Below, piece by piece: positions 17,428 to 26,653 of a DNA stretch of 64,000 nt (its first letter is position 1; the number at the start of each line of letters is the position of its first letter). The notes beneath the pieces are model-generated. The model was not told the DNA's origin, did not search any database, and was given only the letters and a program-made list of their open reading frames with translations. This DNA is from Actinomycetaceae bacterium zg-1166 (lineage in GTDB: Bacteria > Actinomycetota > Actinomycetes > Actinomycetales > Actinomycetaceae). A program made the translations under genes and the position numbers. Where the stretch lies: positions 1,612,001 to 1,676,000 of the forward strand of contig CP064953.1 of NCBI GenBank assembly GCA_015679245.1, given 5' to 3'.

Positions 17428-19788
17428 GTGTCTACTTTGCTTGACGACGTTCGCAGCTTCGCCCACCCCGGCCAAATCGTCGGAGAGATTCACCTACCTG
17501 CGCGCCAAGCACGTCATGGACGTTGGCCTGGCTGGGTAAGTGAGCCAGTGAGCAAAGCTCTCATTCAGCGAGGCCTCGATCAGCCTTGGCTCCATCAAGT
17601 CATTGCGGCCAACGCCCTACACGCAAATCAGCACACCGTCCTCGCCACCGGAACAGGATCTGGAAAATCTCTAGCTGCGTGGGTGCCCGTGTTAAGTGCT
17701 CTGAGCAGGGAAGATCACGCAAACCGTCTCACCTCTTTACAGCGTCGCCCCACCTGCCTCTACCTCTGCCCCACGAAAGCGCTTGCCGCAGATCAATACT
17801 CCAGCCTTGTCGATCTCGCCCGTGCAGTCGATCCTTCGATTGGCGTTGCCACAGTGGACGGAGACACAGATTCTTCCCTGCGTCGCTGGGCTCGCAACTA
17901 CGGCGACATTGTGCTGACGAATCCTGACTTCGTCAATTACTCCATACTCACCCACCACAAAAACTGGACAAGACTTTTTCGAGGACTCACGACGATTATC
18001 CTCGACGAATTTCATAGCTATAAAGGACTTTTTGGTGCCCACGTTGCCCTCCTCACGAGGAGGATTCTCCGTGTTGCACGAGCTTACGGCGCCACCCCTC
18101 GACTCTGCTTCCTCTCGGCTACCACCAGCGATCCTAGCGGCACAGCCGCCCGCTTCTTGGGAATCGACCCCACCGAGATAACACTCGTCAACGACGATTC
18201 CTCTCCTTGCGGCGAACGCGACATACTCCTGTGGCAGTGTCGTGAGATCGAGGAGGACGGGACACAGGATTTCCTTCCAGCTTTCCTCCCTAGCGACGAT
18301 CCTCCACGTCGATCAGCCAACACCGAGGCTGGCGAACTTACAGGTTTTCTTGCAGATCGAGGTGCCCGCAATCTCACCTTCGTACGCTCACGTCAAGGCA
18401 GTGAGAGCGTGGCTCAGATTGCGCGTACGTGGCTCAAGGAGCACGCTCCTGCAAAGGTAAACCAGGTGGCAGCCTATCGCGGCGGTTATCTCCCCGAAGA
18501 GCGGCGTGAACTAGAAGCTGAACTGCGCTCTGGTAATCTCCTCGCACTCGCCACCACCAACGCCCTTGAACTGGGTATTGACATTTCAGGTCTTGATTCG
18601 GTGGTACTGACAGGGTGGCCAGGAACCCACGCCTCCTTCGCCCAGCAGTTTGGACGTGCCGGGAGGGCAGGCAGACGTGGACTCTCTATCTTCGTCGGAA
18701 GAGATAATCCGCTCGATCGCTACTATCTTTCCCACCCAGATCTCCTCTCTGAGACTACTGCGGAAACCCATGTTTTCGATCCGAGCAATCCCACCGTGCT
18801 CCTGTCGCATGTGTGCGCAGCTGCCGCCGAACTCCCCCTCACCGAGCCAGACGCAGCAGTATTCGGACTAGATTCCACAGAACTCTTCGCCTCACTCACC
18901 GAACAAGGTTTTCTCCGTGCCCGCCAGGCGGGGTGGTACTGGAATATTGCACTGGGAAAGAATCCACACGCTCTCGTCGATCTACGCGGGGAAGGCGCGT
19001 CCATGACGATTGTGGACGCACAGGAAGGAGCCGTACTTGGAACTGTGAGCGCAGCTCAGGCAGATTCCTCTGTGCATCCTGGCGCAATCTATGTGCATCA
19101 GGGGCATCTCTTTCGCGTTGAGCGTTGGGAGGACGAAGAGCTTGTGTGGGTGCACGCTCATGAAGGTGCGGATATTCGCACCTTTGCCCGCAGCCAGATA
19201 CATATAGAGATCGAAGCAGAGCGTGAGAGCCTCAACTTTGGCGATCTCACCTGGAGCTTCGGCGATGTTGCGGTGAGTTCCTCCGTCGATAGTTACGATA
19301 TTCGCCGCACATCCGATTGGATGTTTCTAGGGAATATCCCCCTCTCAATGCCTGTACGCACGCTTCATACTCGTGCCGCCTGGTGGACACTTCCTCACTC
19401 CACAATCCGCGAACTCAGAATCGAACAGGATGCGATCGCTGGCGCTCTCCACGGTGCCGAACACGCCATGATTGCGATGCTGCCGCTTCTGGCTACCTGC
19501 GACCGTTGGGATGTGGGTGGCCTTTCTCTTGCCACACATCCAAACACCGGCTTACCCACCGTGTTCGTACACGACGGCGCCGAAGGCGGAGCTGGTTTCT
19601 CCGAGCAAGGTTTCGCTCAGGGGGCAGCCTGGGTCAAGGCTACCTACGAGATGGTGAGTAGCTGCCCATGTTCTCGTGGTTGCCCACGCTGTATACAGTC
19701 TCCTAAGTGTGGAAACAATAACGAACCACTCTCCAAGTCAGGAGCCGCAGCTTTGCTTGGCCACCTCGCGCGTCATATGTCAGCTTGA
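17428..19788 (+). CDS. DEAD/DEAH-box helicase with C-terminal DUF1998 (MrfA/Hrq1-like)
   Basis: A 786-aa superfamily 2 helicase. The N-terminal motor has VLATGTGSGKSLAAW (Walker A, about residue 75), LYLCPTKALAADQ (Ia), VLTNPDF, LDEFHSYKG (motif II, DEFH) and FLSATTSDP (III). The second motor domain has ATTNALELGIDISGLDSV and QQFGRAGRAGRRG (VI). The C-terminal DUF1998 ends with four Cys (CPCSRGCPRCIQSPKC), the signature of Bacillus MrfA and eukaryotic Hrq1, which act in interstrand-crosslink or mitomycin repair. It corresponds in position to M. tuberculosis Rv3649. The GTG at 17428 has AAGGG almost touching it; a TTG at 17437 would be better spaced, so the start may be 3 codons later. It diverges from nrdD. 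Confidence 0.92.
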   Translation: MSTLLDDVRSFAHPGQIVGEIHLPARQARHGRWPGWVSEPVSKALIQRGLDQPWLHQVIAANALHANQHTVLATGTGSGKSLAAWVPVLSALSREDHANRLTSLQRRPTCLYLCPTKALAADQYSSLVDLARAVDPSIGVATVDGDTDSSLRRWARNYGDIVLTNPDFVNYSILTHHKNWTRLFRGLTTIILDEFHSYKGLFGAHVALLTRRILRVARAYGATPRLCFLSATTSDPSGTAARFLGIDPTEITLVNDDSSPCGERDILLWQCREIEEDGTQDFLPAFLPSDDPPRRSANTEAGELTGFLADRGARNLTFVRSRQGSESVAQIARTWLKEHAPAKVNQVAAYRGGYLPEERRELEAELRSGNLLALATTNALELGIDISGLDSVVLTGWPGTHASFAQQFGRAGRAGRRGLSIFVGRDNPLDRYYLSHPDLLSETTAETHVFDPSNPTVLLSHVCAAAAELPLTEPDAAVFGLDSTELFASLTEQGFLRARQAGWYWNIALGKNPHALVDLRGEGASMTIVDAQEGAVLGTVSAAQADSSVHPGAIYVHQGHLFRVERWEDEELVWVHAHEGADIRTFARSQIHIEIEAERESLNFGDLTWSFGDVAVSSSVDSYDIRRTSDWMFLGNIPLSMPVRTLHTRAAWWTLPHSTIRELRIEQDAIAGALHGAEHAMIAMLPLLATCDRWDVGGLSLATHPNTGLPTVFVHDGAEGGAGFSEQGFAQGAAWVKATYEMVSSCPCSRGCPRCIQSPKCGNNNEPLSKSGAAALLGHLARHMSA

Positions 19789-20119
19789 GACATTAAGAGA
19801 TCTCTCGTGCTGTGGTAATAAGCATTATCACGCGCTGAACGCATAGCGCACCATACGTAGAGTGAGGGCGCTTGTCGCACCGTTTTTGATGCTGGCGTTG
19901 CGGTATTAGCATTTCGATACTGGCGTATCAGTAATGGAGTTTCGGCGTTTATCTCGCTGTGCTTCGGTAGTTCTGACATTGCATCTCGGTACTCGTACAA
20001 CTGACGTTTCGACGTGTGCGTTTCGATGTGTGCGTTTTGATTCCTGTCGCGCTGTGTTCGGTATTCCAGAGTAGTTCACTCTTCGCAATCCGCACTTTAC
20101 GATCTGGCTGGCGAGTGCA
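19789..20119. other. Intergenic region, no gene seen
   Basis: Between the convergent helicase and tadG-like genes. It holds several loosely repeated words, including a tandem 14-bp near-repeat around 20006-20033 (GTTTCGAcGTGTGC / GTTTCGAtGTGTGC), but no ORF with a ribosome-binding site and no strong hairpin. Confidence 0.6.
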
Positions 20120-20650
20120 CTACCTCGAAGGCCCAGCCCGCGCTTGCGCTTTAACCTGAAATCCCCAGTGTAGCCACGGAAAGCCAAACTCAAGTTGCTC
20201 AGTAGCAGTGAGAGTGAGGAACATTCCTTCCACCTCACATGATTCGAGTTCTACTTTGTTGAACATACTCACATCCCGAGCCTTACTACAGGCTTTCGTT
20301 GAGCCGGAAAGCGCTAACTCGTACGCACCAGCAAGCGCGGCCGCATCGGCAGCATCCTGGACAGCATGTTTTGTAGACACAGCTTTCCCGAGTGCCATGA
20401 GCCCAAGTATGAGGGAGATAATAACGACGATAATTGCTGCGGAGATCACCGTCGCGCCACCGCGTTCGCCGCTATCACATTCCCCAGCAGTTCGCACGAG
20501 GGAACTGTGTTTGGCTACCCTGCACTTTCGTCGGTTTGACTCCTGTACCTTAGGATCAAGCTCCGCGTACTCCAACGCGGTGTGGTCAATTACCCCGAGA
20601 TTGCGAATCTCGTTTTCTCCTCGTTCCCGCAAAATCGCTCTTGCTAGCAC
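20120..20650 (-). CDS. TadG/Rv3654c-like pilus-associated protein
   Basis: A 176-aa protein with one hydrophobic segment (VISAAIIVVIISLILGLMAL, about residues 70-90) preceded by ERGGAT, the layout of TadE/TadG pseudopilin-like proteins. After the helix it has QDAADAAALAGAYELA, a motif typical of TadG/Rv3654c-type proteins. A pair of Cys (KACSKARD and LESCEVEG) may form a disulfide outside the cell. The first ~60 residues are polar and unlike the family, but GGAGGG before the GTG at 20650 supports the longer start. It is the last gene of the tad cluster, 10 nt after tadE. Confidence 0.82.
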   Translation of the reverse strand: MLARAILRERGENEIRNLGVIDHTALEYAELDPKVQESNRRKCRVAKHSSLVRTAGECDSGERGGATVISAAIIVVIISLILGLMALGKAVSTKHAVQDAADAAALAGAYELALSGSTKACSKARDVSMFNKVELESCEVEGMFLTLTATEQLEFGFPWLHWGFQVKAQARAGPSR

Positions 20651-20660
20651 ATTCCCTCCT

Positions 20661-21029
20661 CTACCATGCAGTCTCAGCTAGAGTCGATGTGCTGGCTGAG
20701 ACGGGGAGGAAGGGGCCAATAGCAGACATCTGTACGTCAACGTCTATCCGGCTCCCCTCGCGTTTGACCACAATCTTCGCCCCTTCAAGTGTTCTTTCAG
20801 CACGCTGAACAACCTCCGTGATGTCCTTCCCAACACTCACTTGCCGAGCCACAACCCTGCTCATGTCTTGTGCTTGGAGATATCCAGCAATCATCGCAGC
20901 AACCATAAATGTAAAAGTAAGCATGAGTGAGATAGGGATAAGGCCAAGAGCGAACTCTGCACTCACCATCCCCGATTCACCTCTTCGAGAGGAGATCAAA
21001 GTTTCCTGACGTAAAATTTTAATAACCAT
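20661..21029 (-). CDS. TadE-like minor pilin
   Basis: A 122-aa membrane-anchored protein. SRRGESGMVSAEFALGLIPI is the classic TadE prepilin-like junction (G-x-x-x-x-E with Glu at +5), followed by a hydrophobic helix to about residue 48 and a short extracytoplasmic domain. It should be inserted with the Flp-type pilus apparatus. AAGGAG lies 6 nt before the ATG. Next to the TadG-like gene, with a 657-nt gap to the pilin gene upstream. Confidence 0.87.
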   Translation of the reverse strand: MVIKILRQETLISSRRGESGMVSAEFALGLIPISLMLTFTFMVAAMIAGYLQAQDMSRVVARQVSVGKDITEVVQRAERTLEGAKIVVKREGSRIDVDVQMSAIGPFLPVSASTSTLAETAW

Positions 21030-21686
21030 ACCTTTCTCCTTTTCAAAGGAAATGAAACCCCGAGAGTTTTAGAACAAAGAGCTACACAATGCTGGAAACC
21101 CACACCTCACAGGGGAGAGAGTTGGTGGATACCCAGGGGAGCCTTACTGCACATGCACATCACACGTAATTTCTCCCTGGGATTGGTGTTCTCTGGACAA
21201 ATGTCCCCTCAGCACCAAATGTCCTCTCAATACTGAAGGTGAACGCATAGAGATTTAGAGCCCCTAATTGTGGGAGCTCGCCTGCATACGAGGGCACGCA
21301 TAATGAGCTTGTGGAGGATATTCTCTGCATCCACTATCGTCTAAACGCGAGGTCATGTGCCGCTTCCACATGTGACTTGGTGGGGTGTGCGAGGGTATAT
21401 GTGAGCTAGTGAAAGTAGATATATTTGCGAATGGTGAGAAGGGTGGGAGAGGAAACCCTCTCCCACCTCACATCTACTTTTACGAAAGATAAAACATCAA
21501 TTTTATGTATAAGAATCAGAAAATAACACGTGTAACTAATTTATAAAATACAAATTCTTTTCTCTATGATCTCAAAAATTAAGTAACTAATACTGTGCCT
21601 GAGATAACCTAAACAATAACGCAACTTCATTCCGAAATCCTAGAATACCCTCTGCTCCAGATACTGACACAGATGAAAGCACACAT
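21030..21686. other. Long non-coding gap inside the tad locus, with a strongly AT-rich half
   Basis: No ORF with family features is seen. The part from about 21480 to 21660 is far richer in A and T than anything else in the window and contains TAACTAAT twice. A hairpin at 21442-21467 separates it from the tadE-proximal part. The likely reading is a long 3' UTR of the abundant pilin transcript, a terminator, and then a separate tadEG promoter; this is inference. Confidence 0.5.
21442..21467. terminator. Hairpin between pilin and tadE genes
   Basis: An 11-bp perfect stem (21442-21452 with 21457-21467) closed by a 4-nt loop. Downstream of the pilin gene on the minus strand and upstream of tadE, so it could end the pilin transcript about 220 nt after its stop codon. 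Confidence 0.55.
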
Positions 21687-21860
21687 CTAGAACTTAAAGA
21701 TAGCACGGAAGATGCCTTCTAACGCGCTCTGTACCCATGGCTGCTTGATGAGCCACAGCAGGATACCGGCAAATGAGGTTGCAGCCACCGTACCGATGGC
21801 ATATTCCGCAGTTGCCATCCCATCTTCTGCAGTACGGACGATCTCCTTGGCATTCTTCAT
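21687..21860 (-). CDS. DUF4244-type Flp/Tad major pilin (57 aa)
   Basis: A small gene read directly from the sequence. The 57-aa product begins MKNAKEIVRTAEDGMATAEY and continues AIGTVAATSFAGILLWLIK. G-MATAEYAIGTVAA is the prepilin-peptidase junction of actinobacterial Flp-like pilins (Gly at -1, Glu at +5, then a hydrophobic helix). The mature subunit would be about 43 aa. AGGAGA lies 7 nt before the ATG. In M. tuberculosis the equivalent is Rv3656c in the same place in the tad cluster. It is separated from tadC by 497 nt and from tadE by 657 nt, so it is probably its own highly expressed unit. No prepilin peptidase gene is seen in the window. Confidence 0.88.
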   Translation of the reverse strand: MKNAKEIVRTAEDGMATAEYAIGTVAATSFAGILLWLIKQPWVQSALEGIFRAIFKF

Positions 21861-22357
21861 GATGTCTCTCCTTTCGGTTGGGCGAGACCTTGTGCCTCGC
21901 CGTAGGCATACTCTGCCGAACGTGCACGTGTCCGCGCAGTGCTCTCATCCAAGTTGTGGATAAGTGAAGATGAATGCCAACTGTTGGGAACTTTTCGAAC
22001 GCTACCGAATGCTACTTAAGTAGTGTTACTTAAGAGCGCAGTGGAACCACCACACCAATGTGTGCCGTAGCTTGGCACGGATAGTCCCTCCCCTTCCGAT
22101 CCTCCCCTACCCCACGAATTCCCTCGTCAGACGAAGGCGTATTCTACGTGCGATCCCACACCAGAATCACAGTTCAGAACCACAATTGACCATTGCCCAT
22201 CTTTTCAGACCGCTAGAATATGCCCTTTGTAGAGCGTCAAGATATTTCTCTTTTCCAGGGGCTAAAACATACTCCAACCAGGACTTCGAACCATCCCGAA
22301 CTTCCCCCCAGAATGCTGTGACTCACCGCCGCCTCATGTTCCTTGTGGCTCGCAGCC
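21861..22357. other. Region upstream of the pilin gene; promoter region with palindrome
   Basis: No gene is supported. The segment nearest the pilin carries a perfect 12-bp palindrome CTACTTAAGTAG (22012-22023) and a second TACTTAAG copy 15 nt away, about 150 nt before the pilin ATG. The rest is ordinary-looking intergenic sequence after the tadC stop. Confidence 0.5.
22012..22023. promoter_or_regulatory. Palindrome CTACTTAAGTAG upstream of the pilin gene
   Basis: A perfect 12-bp palindrome followed closely by a repeat of its TACTTAAG core (to about 22035). The position in the pilin upstream region suggests an operator for a dimeric regulator. I do not recognise the family. Confidence 0.35.
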
Positions 22358-22957
22358 TCAGCGCCCAAACACAGATATCCCAGCTGCCGCAACCACTGGA
22401 ATCACTCCCACCGCGATAAAAGCAGGAAGAAAACAGAGACCCAGAGGGAGAACAAGGCGAGAAGCCAACACTCCCGCAGCTTCCCGTGCCTCGCGCATAC
22501 GACTCTGCCGGATATTTGCTGCTGCACGCTCAAGGAGTGCCTGCGGCGCAGCGCCATCGACCCATGCCGGTTCAAGAGCCTCACGTAGTGGTGCGAAGCG
22601 TTCGGGCACTACTGACCATGCTTCACTCCAGCTCCCACCCATAAGGAGAGAACGTGCCACGATGTCTAACCCATCATCGCCTTCGTCTTCTTCAAGCGCA
22701 CGGTGGAGAGCAAGGAGCGCCGTAGGAATTGCACTTCCCCCAGCGAGCGCTGCACCGAGAAGATCCGCTGCAAGCGCAGGGTCAACACCGCGCATTCTCT
22801 GCCGCCTCAGACGAGAAAATAGCGTGTCCTTCCCTTCCACCTCTCGCCACCATCGTGTGAACATACACTCATCTAAAGCGTGTAAACGCGGAGTATATGC
22901 CGCACTTGCAAGGGCAAACGTAAGAGCAACACTCCAGAGAACACTGTGCTCAATCAT
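22358..22957 (-). CDS. TadC-like type II secretion F-domain membrane protein
   Basis: About 199 aa, starting MIEHSVLWSVALTFALASAA. It has an N-terminal helix, a cytoplasmic F-domain (LAADLLGAALAGGSAIPTAL, then SLLMGGSWSEAW), and C-terminal helices ending VVAAAGISVFGR. This is the platform protein TadC (Rv3657c-like) that works with TadB. The frame is open further upstream but the first part is a shadow of tadB; the ATG at 22957 overlaps the tadB stop by 4 nt, which decides the start. Confidence 0.87.
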   Translation of the reverse strand: MIEHSVLWSVALTFALASAAYTPRLHALDECMFTRWWREVEGKDTLFSRLRRQRMRGVDPALAADLLGAALAGGSAIPTALLALHRALEEDEGDDGLDIVARSLLMGGSWSEAWSVVPERFAPLREALEPAWVDGAAPQALLERAAANIRQSRMREAREAAGVLASRLVLPLGLCFLPAFIAVGVIPVVAAAGISVFGR

Positions 22958-23805
22958 GGCTGTCCTTCCGCCTGGTGCACGAGTGCTCTCACCCAGATCA
23001 CACCTGCAATCTCGAAGACGAAGCCCACTGTCAGGCAGGCATACCCATAGGTTGTGGTTAGAAGAAAATCGAGAGGACGTGCCCCAATCGCGCTCCCTAA
23101 GGCAAGTCCGAGAGCTGGAAGGCAAGCGAGGGTTCGCGCACTCGAACGCGGTCCAGCCAGCGCTGCTCGGCGTGCGCCTTCAGCCTCAGCTAGTTCGGTT
23201 ATTCCGTGGGCACATGCATCCAATACATCAGCTGCTGGCGCTCCCGTAGAGTGAGTCATCCGGCACACCGCAATTGTCGGTTTTACACCGTAGGCAAGGG
23301 TTTTGTTTTGTTTACTACGGCGCTGGTGTCTGCCATTTTTCCTCTGTTTTCCGCTATTCCTCATCCACAGTTCGCGACTAGAAAAAGATACCGGATCACT
23401 CACACCGCCCTCACTACGAGTTCTATCATTCCTTCTCGTGCACGTACTACTCGTAGATTCATTGCCGAATCGGGATCTTCCTCTCCGGGATTGCGCAACC
23501 AAGCTGCTTCTCCATGACTGCCATCTACCAAGATGACGAAGTACTCGCGGAACCCCTACCTCGTCAAGGCGCCACCCTTGGGCATCTCCAATACCCGCAC
23601 GCATCAGAGTCTGCCGCCATGCAGAGTGGATACTCGCACCACATCGCAAACGTGTGGCCACCTCCGTCACTATCATCCCCATATCCGGAACCGGCGGCGG
23701 TGCCACCTTGCGTCGCATCCGAGGCAAGGAACGCCAGGAAGGACGCATACGTGCCGGGGAGTATGCCATCACCACCAACCCCACTGACAGAAGAACAACG
23801 ATCAT
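22954..23805 (-). CDS. TadB-like type II secretion F-domain protein with a polar insertion
   Basis: A 283-aa platform protein of the Tad pilus. It begins with a helix (MIVVLLSVGLVVMAYSPARM) and an F-domain start (VTEVATRLRCGASIHSAWRQ). The domain resumes at about residue 175 (CRMTHSTGAPAADVLDACAH, then a TM hairpin near residues 225-270). Between about residues 100 and 172 lies a strongly basic, Ser/Arg-rich stretch (for example RRGRSRFGNESTSSTCTRRN) that does not look like the family. The stretch is in frame, so function may be kept, but it could mark a pair of compensating frameshifts or decay. It overlaps tadC by 4 nt and starts 89 nt after tadA. Confidence 0.8.
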   Translation of the reverse strand: MIVVLLSVGLVVMAYSPARMRPSWRSLPRMRRKVAPPPVPDMGMIVTEVATRLRCGASIHSAWRQTLMRAGIGDAQGWRLDEVGVPRVLRHLGRWQSWRSSLVAQSRRGRSRFGNESTSSTCTRRNDRTRSEGGVSDPVSFSSRELWMRNSGKQRKNGRHQRRSKQNKTLAYGVKPTIAVCRMTHSTGAPAADVLDACAHGITELAEAEGARRAALAGPRSSARTLACLPALGLALGSAIGARPLDFLLTTTYGYACLTVGFVFEIAGVIWVRALVHQAEGQP

Positions 23806-23894
23806 CTTTGCTCTCCCCCACTCAGCACATTCCTCTCATGGATGTCTCTCACCACGAGTTCGCCTCTCTCACATCACTTCCACTGCCTGCCACG

Positions 23895-25337
23895 TCATTC
23901 CTCCCGCCCTGCGTATCCCCCTGCCCCACATGCGCTCAACTCAGGAATCTTCACACCGAGACGCTGTGCCAAGCGCTCCCAACCTGGTCCAAATTCCAGG
24001 CTTTCACCCTTTCCCGCCCACCCCGTTGTGTGACTTCGACTCGACCTGCGCCCTTCCCATCTGAGTTCGCTTCTCTCCTTCTTCCCCTCCTCCTTTCCGT
24101 CTGCCATGTGAACGCTAGAACCCTCCCCACACTCACGATCATCTGCACCTTGCACAGGCAACCACTTGTTTTCCTCGGGTCGCACAGCCACAGCGAGAGA
24201 AGATCGAAGAATACCTCCCTCACGTTCAAGAGTGGCGATCTGCGTAATAGCACGCCTTGCCTCTCGACGTGACACGTGGATCACTGCGTCGAGTGCGCTG
24301 GCGCATTGGGCTGCTATAACGCCTTCGTCCATACCAGCGAGTGCTCCGAGCGCAACGAGACGTGTAGGTACATCGAGGGCAGAGTTCGCGTGTATCGTAG
24401 CCCATCCTCCTTCGTGACCCGTGTTGAGAGCAGACATTACCTCGCGCACTTCAGCCCCACGGCACTCCCCGAGAACGATTCTGTCTGGGCGCATTCGCAT
24501 CGCCGCGCGCACAAGTTCGCTCATCGATACCTCGCCCACGCCCTGCACATTTGCCCGACGTACTTGAAGGTGAACTACGTGAGGATGGCGTGGCCTCACT
24601 TCTGCGGATTCCTCGATAACCAGAATTCGTTCCCTGCGTGGTACCTGCGAAAGAATCGCTGTCAGCAACGTGGTCTTTCCTGAGCCTGTAGCCCCAGAAA
24701 TCATGACATTGGCGCGCTGGGAAACCATCGCATCTACGAGAGGACGAAGTGGCGAAGGAACCGTACCGCTAGCCTCAAGATCATCCAGAGTGAAGGTCAC
24801 TGAGCGCTGTGTGCGTAAGGAAATCAGTGCTCCTGACGTGGCCACGGGAGGCAACACAGCGTGTAGACGCATCCCGCCAGGAAAGGTTCCATCCACAATA
24901 GGCGACTGATCATCCAAACGCTGCCCACAAGCTGCAGCCAGTCGCACCGCTAGTGCGCGAACGTCCTCCTCAGTGGGCAGCATCGCGCGCAGATGCGGCA
25001 GGCATTCCAGCCCTGTCCCACGATCAACCCATACTCCTTCAGTACCGTTAATGAGGATATCGGTAATGGCTTCCTCGTCGATCAATGGCTGGAGAAAAGG
25101 GCCAATCCCTCCCATCGCTGAACGCAGTTGCTTTCCTACTCCAAGGACGGATTTCACCCCAACAGCTCGCGGGGCACTAGCTCCCACAGCTTCACTCAGG
25201 CTCCGCCCACGGGCTAGACTCATGCGCCCCTGAGCGATCTCTTCTTCCCCTAACCGGAGGGTTTCATTTCCCCTAGAGCGAGAATCCTCGCGCGCCATCT
25301 TGCGCTCGATCCGAGCTGCACTCCGCTCCTCACTCAT
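23895..25337 (-). CDS. tadA: TadA/CpaF-type secretion ATPase
   Basis: Hexameric ATPase that drives pilus assembly. The 480-aa product has PLIDEEAITDILINGTEGVW, ISLRTQRSVTFTLDDL, Walker A ISGATGSGKTTLLTAI (about residue 215), an Asp box with VIEESAEVRPRHPHV, Walker B PDRIVLGECRGAEVREVMSA and a His box GGWATIHANSALDVPTRL. The catalytic core ends at about residue 370. The last ~110 residues are a polar extension rich in Glu, Lys, Arg and Ser without family similarity that I can see. It overlaps the upstream ssd/cpaE gene by 4 nt. Confidence 0.93.
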   Translation of the reverse strand: MSEERSAARIERKMAREDSRSRGNETLRLGEEEIAQGRMSLARGRSLSEAVGASAPRAVGVKSVLGVGKQLRSAMGGIGPFLQPLIDEEAITDILINGTEGVWVDRGTGLECLPHLRAMLPTEEDVRALAVRLAAACGQRLDDQSPIVDGTFPGGMRLHAVLPPVATSGALISLRTQRSVTFTLDDLEASGTVPSPLRPLVDAMVSQRANVMISGATGSGKTTLLTAILSQVPRRERILVIEESAEVRPRHPHVVHLQVRRANVQGVGEVSMSELVRAAMRMRPDRIVLGECRGAEVREVMSALNTGHEGGWATIHANSALDVPTRLVALGALAGMDEGVIAAQCASALDAVIHVSRREARRAITQIATLEREGGILRSSLAVAVRPEENKWLPVQGADDRECGEGSSVHMADGKEEGKKERSELRWEGRRSSRSHTTGWAGKGESLEFGPGWERLAQRLGVKIPELSACGAGGYAGREE

Positions 25338-26359
25338 TGTTTCTCTCCTCTACATGCACTCCCTACCTTCATGACCTCACGGACAAAGGAAGCGTGTTTA
25401 CGCTCCCCTAACCCAAGGCCGTGAGCAAGTTCTGCCCTAAGCCCTTTGTGCCTGCGCCAGGGCCAGACTTTTCCCACCTCAAGATCGCGTGCCATCTGTG
25501 CACATTCCCCGCGGCTTCGTACCCCTGCTCCAACGACGTGAAGCGCTAGCGTTTGCCCTGCCCATGTCAGGACTCGCCTGGCAGCGTGGAGAGAGCTTTC
25601 GTCTGACCGCACAAGAACCACGAGAGCATCACACCAGGAGATCCAAGCCCGTTCTCCCTCTCCGTCTCGTAGCGCCCAGCGTGGAAGATCAAGGACGCTC
25701 ACCTCACTGACTTGGGAAAGTGCAGCAATGGCGCGTTCGCCTACCTCGCTGAATGCTCCTCCACCTATTCCTGCCGCATTGGTATGAACTCCTCCTCGTT
25801 CGTCGGCGCTGAGAATTGCGAGGTTCCCAAGGCGAGGGAGAGCCGCTCGCAGACGTCCCGGCACAAGAGAGCCTTGTTCTTCCACGAGATCAGCCCACCT
25901 CAATCCAGGGGAGGTGCGCAGATGGAAACCGAGATCGACTCCTGGAGAGAGGGGATCGAGATCTATGAGAGCGGTTGAACCCTCACGGGCGTAGCCGCGA
26001 GCAAGGATACTGGCGAAACTCGTCGCCCCCACTCCTCCTTGTGCTCCTATCACCCCTACAACAGTGCCGCGTGCAGTGGAAGCAGCCGCGAGCATGAGTT
26101 CGAGGAGATCTTCGGCTTCCTGGGGAAGCGTAAGAGTCACATTTCCCTCAACAAAATAGGGCGCATAGGAGGGATGAAAGGATGCACTGAGGGTAAGGGT
26201 ATGCTCGCTGACCTGGCGTAGGCGCAGCACCGCAGGTGTAACACCATGTTCACTCCAGGAAAATTCCACGTTCACTCCAGCAAGGGAAGCAATACGCGCC
26301 ACCTCGCTTCGCAGTTGGTCGTTTTCCGCCACAAGGCTCACTCGGGAAAATTCGTCCAT
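25334..26359 (-). CDS. CpaE/Ssd-like MinD-family ATPase of the tad locus
   Basis: P-loop protein of the ParA/MinD family, the Ssd/CpaE type found first in actinobacterial tad loci (Rv3660c). A receiver-like N-terminal domain (RVSLVAENDQLRSEVARIAS, then LAGVNVEF) is followed by VGVIGAQGGVGATSFASILA, the deviant Walker A (about residue 115 from the chosen start), IDLDPLSPGVDLGF and VSVLDLPRW. CpaE homologues position the pilus machine. The frame is open to a GTG at 26596, but the extra ~79 residues do not resemble the family and no start in the region has a good ribosome-binding site. I prefer ATG 26359 on homology; this start is uncertain. First gene of the tadA-B-C operon. Confidence 0.82.
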   Translation of the reverse strand: MDEFSRVSLVAENDQLRSEVARIASLAGVNVEFSWSEHGVTPAVLRLRQVSEHTLTLSASFHPSYAPYFVEGNVTLTLPQEAEDLLELMLAAASTARGTVVGVIGAQGGVGATSFASILARGYAREGSTALIDLDPLSPGVDLGFHLRTSPGLRWADLVEEQGSLVPGRLRAALPRLGNLAILSADERGGVHTNAAGIGGGAFSEVGERAIAALSQVSEVSVLDLPRWALRDGEGERAWISWCDALVVLVRSDESSLHAARRVLTWAGQTLALHVVGAGVRSRGECAQMARDLEVGKVWPWRRHKGLRAELAHGLGLGERKHASFVREVMKVGSACRGEKQ

Positions 26360-26653
26360 ATATTCACTTTTCACGACGAGGACGTTGCCTTGCGTGCAGG
26401 TGGAGTGATCTGTGGATGGCGACCTGGTGTGGATAGATCGTGGCGCATAGCTTTGAATGAGGAAATATCCAGGCGAAGCAAGCTGTAGAGCATTCTCAAG
26501 GAGTTCATGAGGGAGAAACACCCGAAGGTTTTCCCAGCTCTTCTCCGGTTTTCTTCGGCGAGAGTGGAGCAGATCCATTGTCAGGTCACCCCGCACATAG
26601 CTGGTAGATTATGGAGGCATCACCATTCTTGATCTATATAACCGGAGGAGCCA

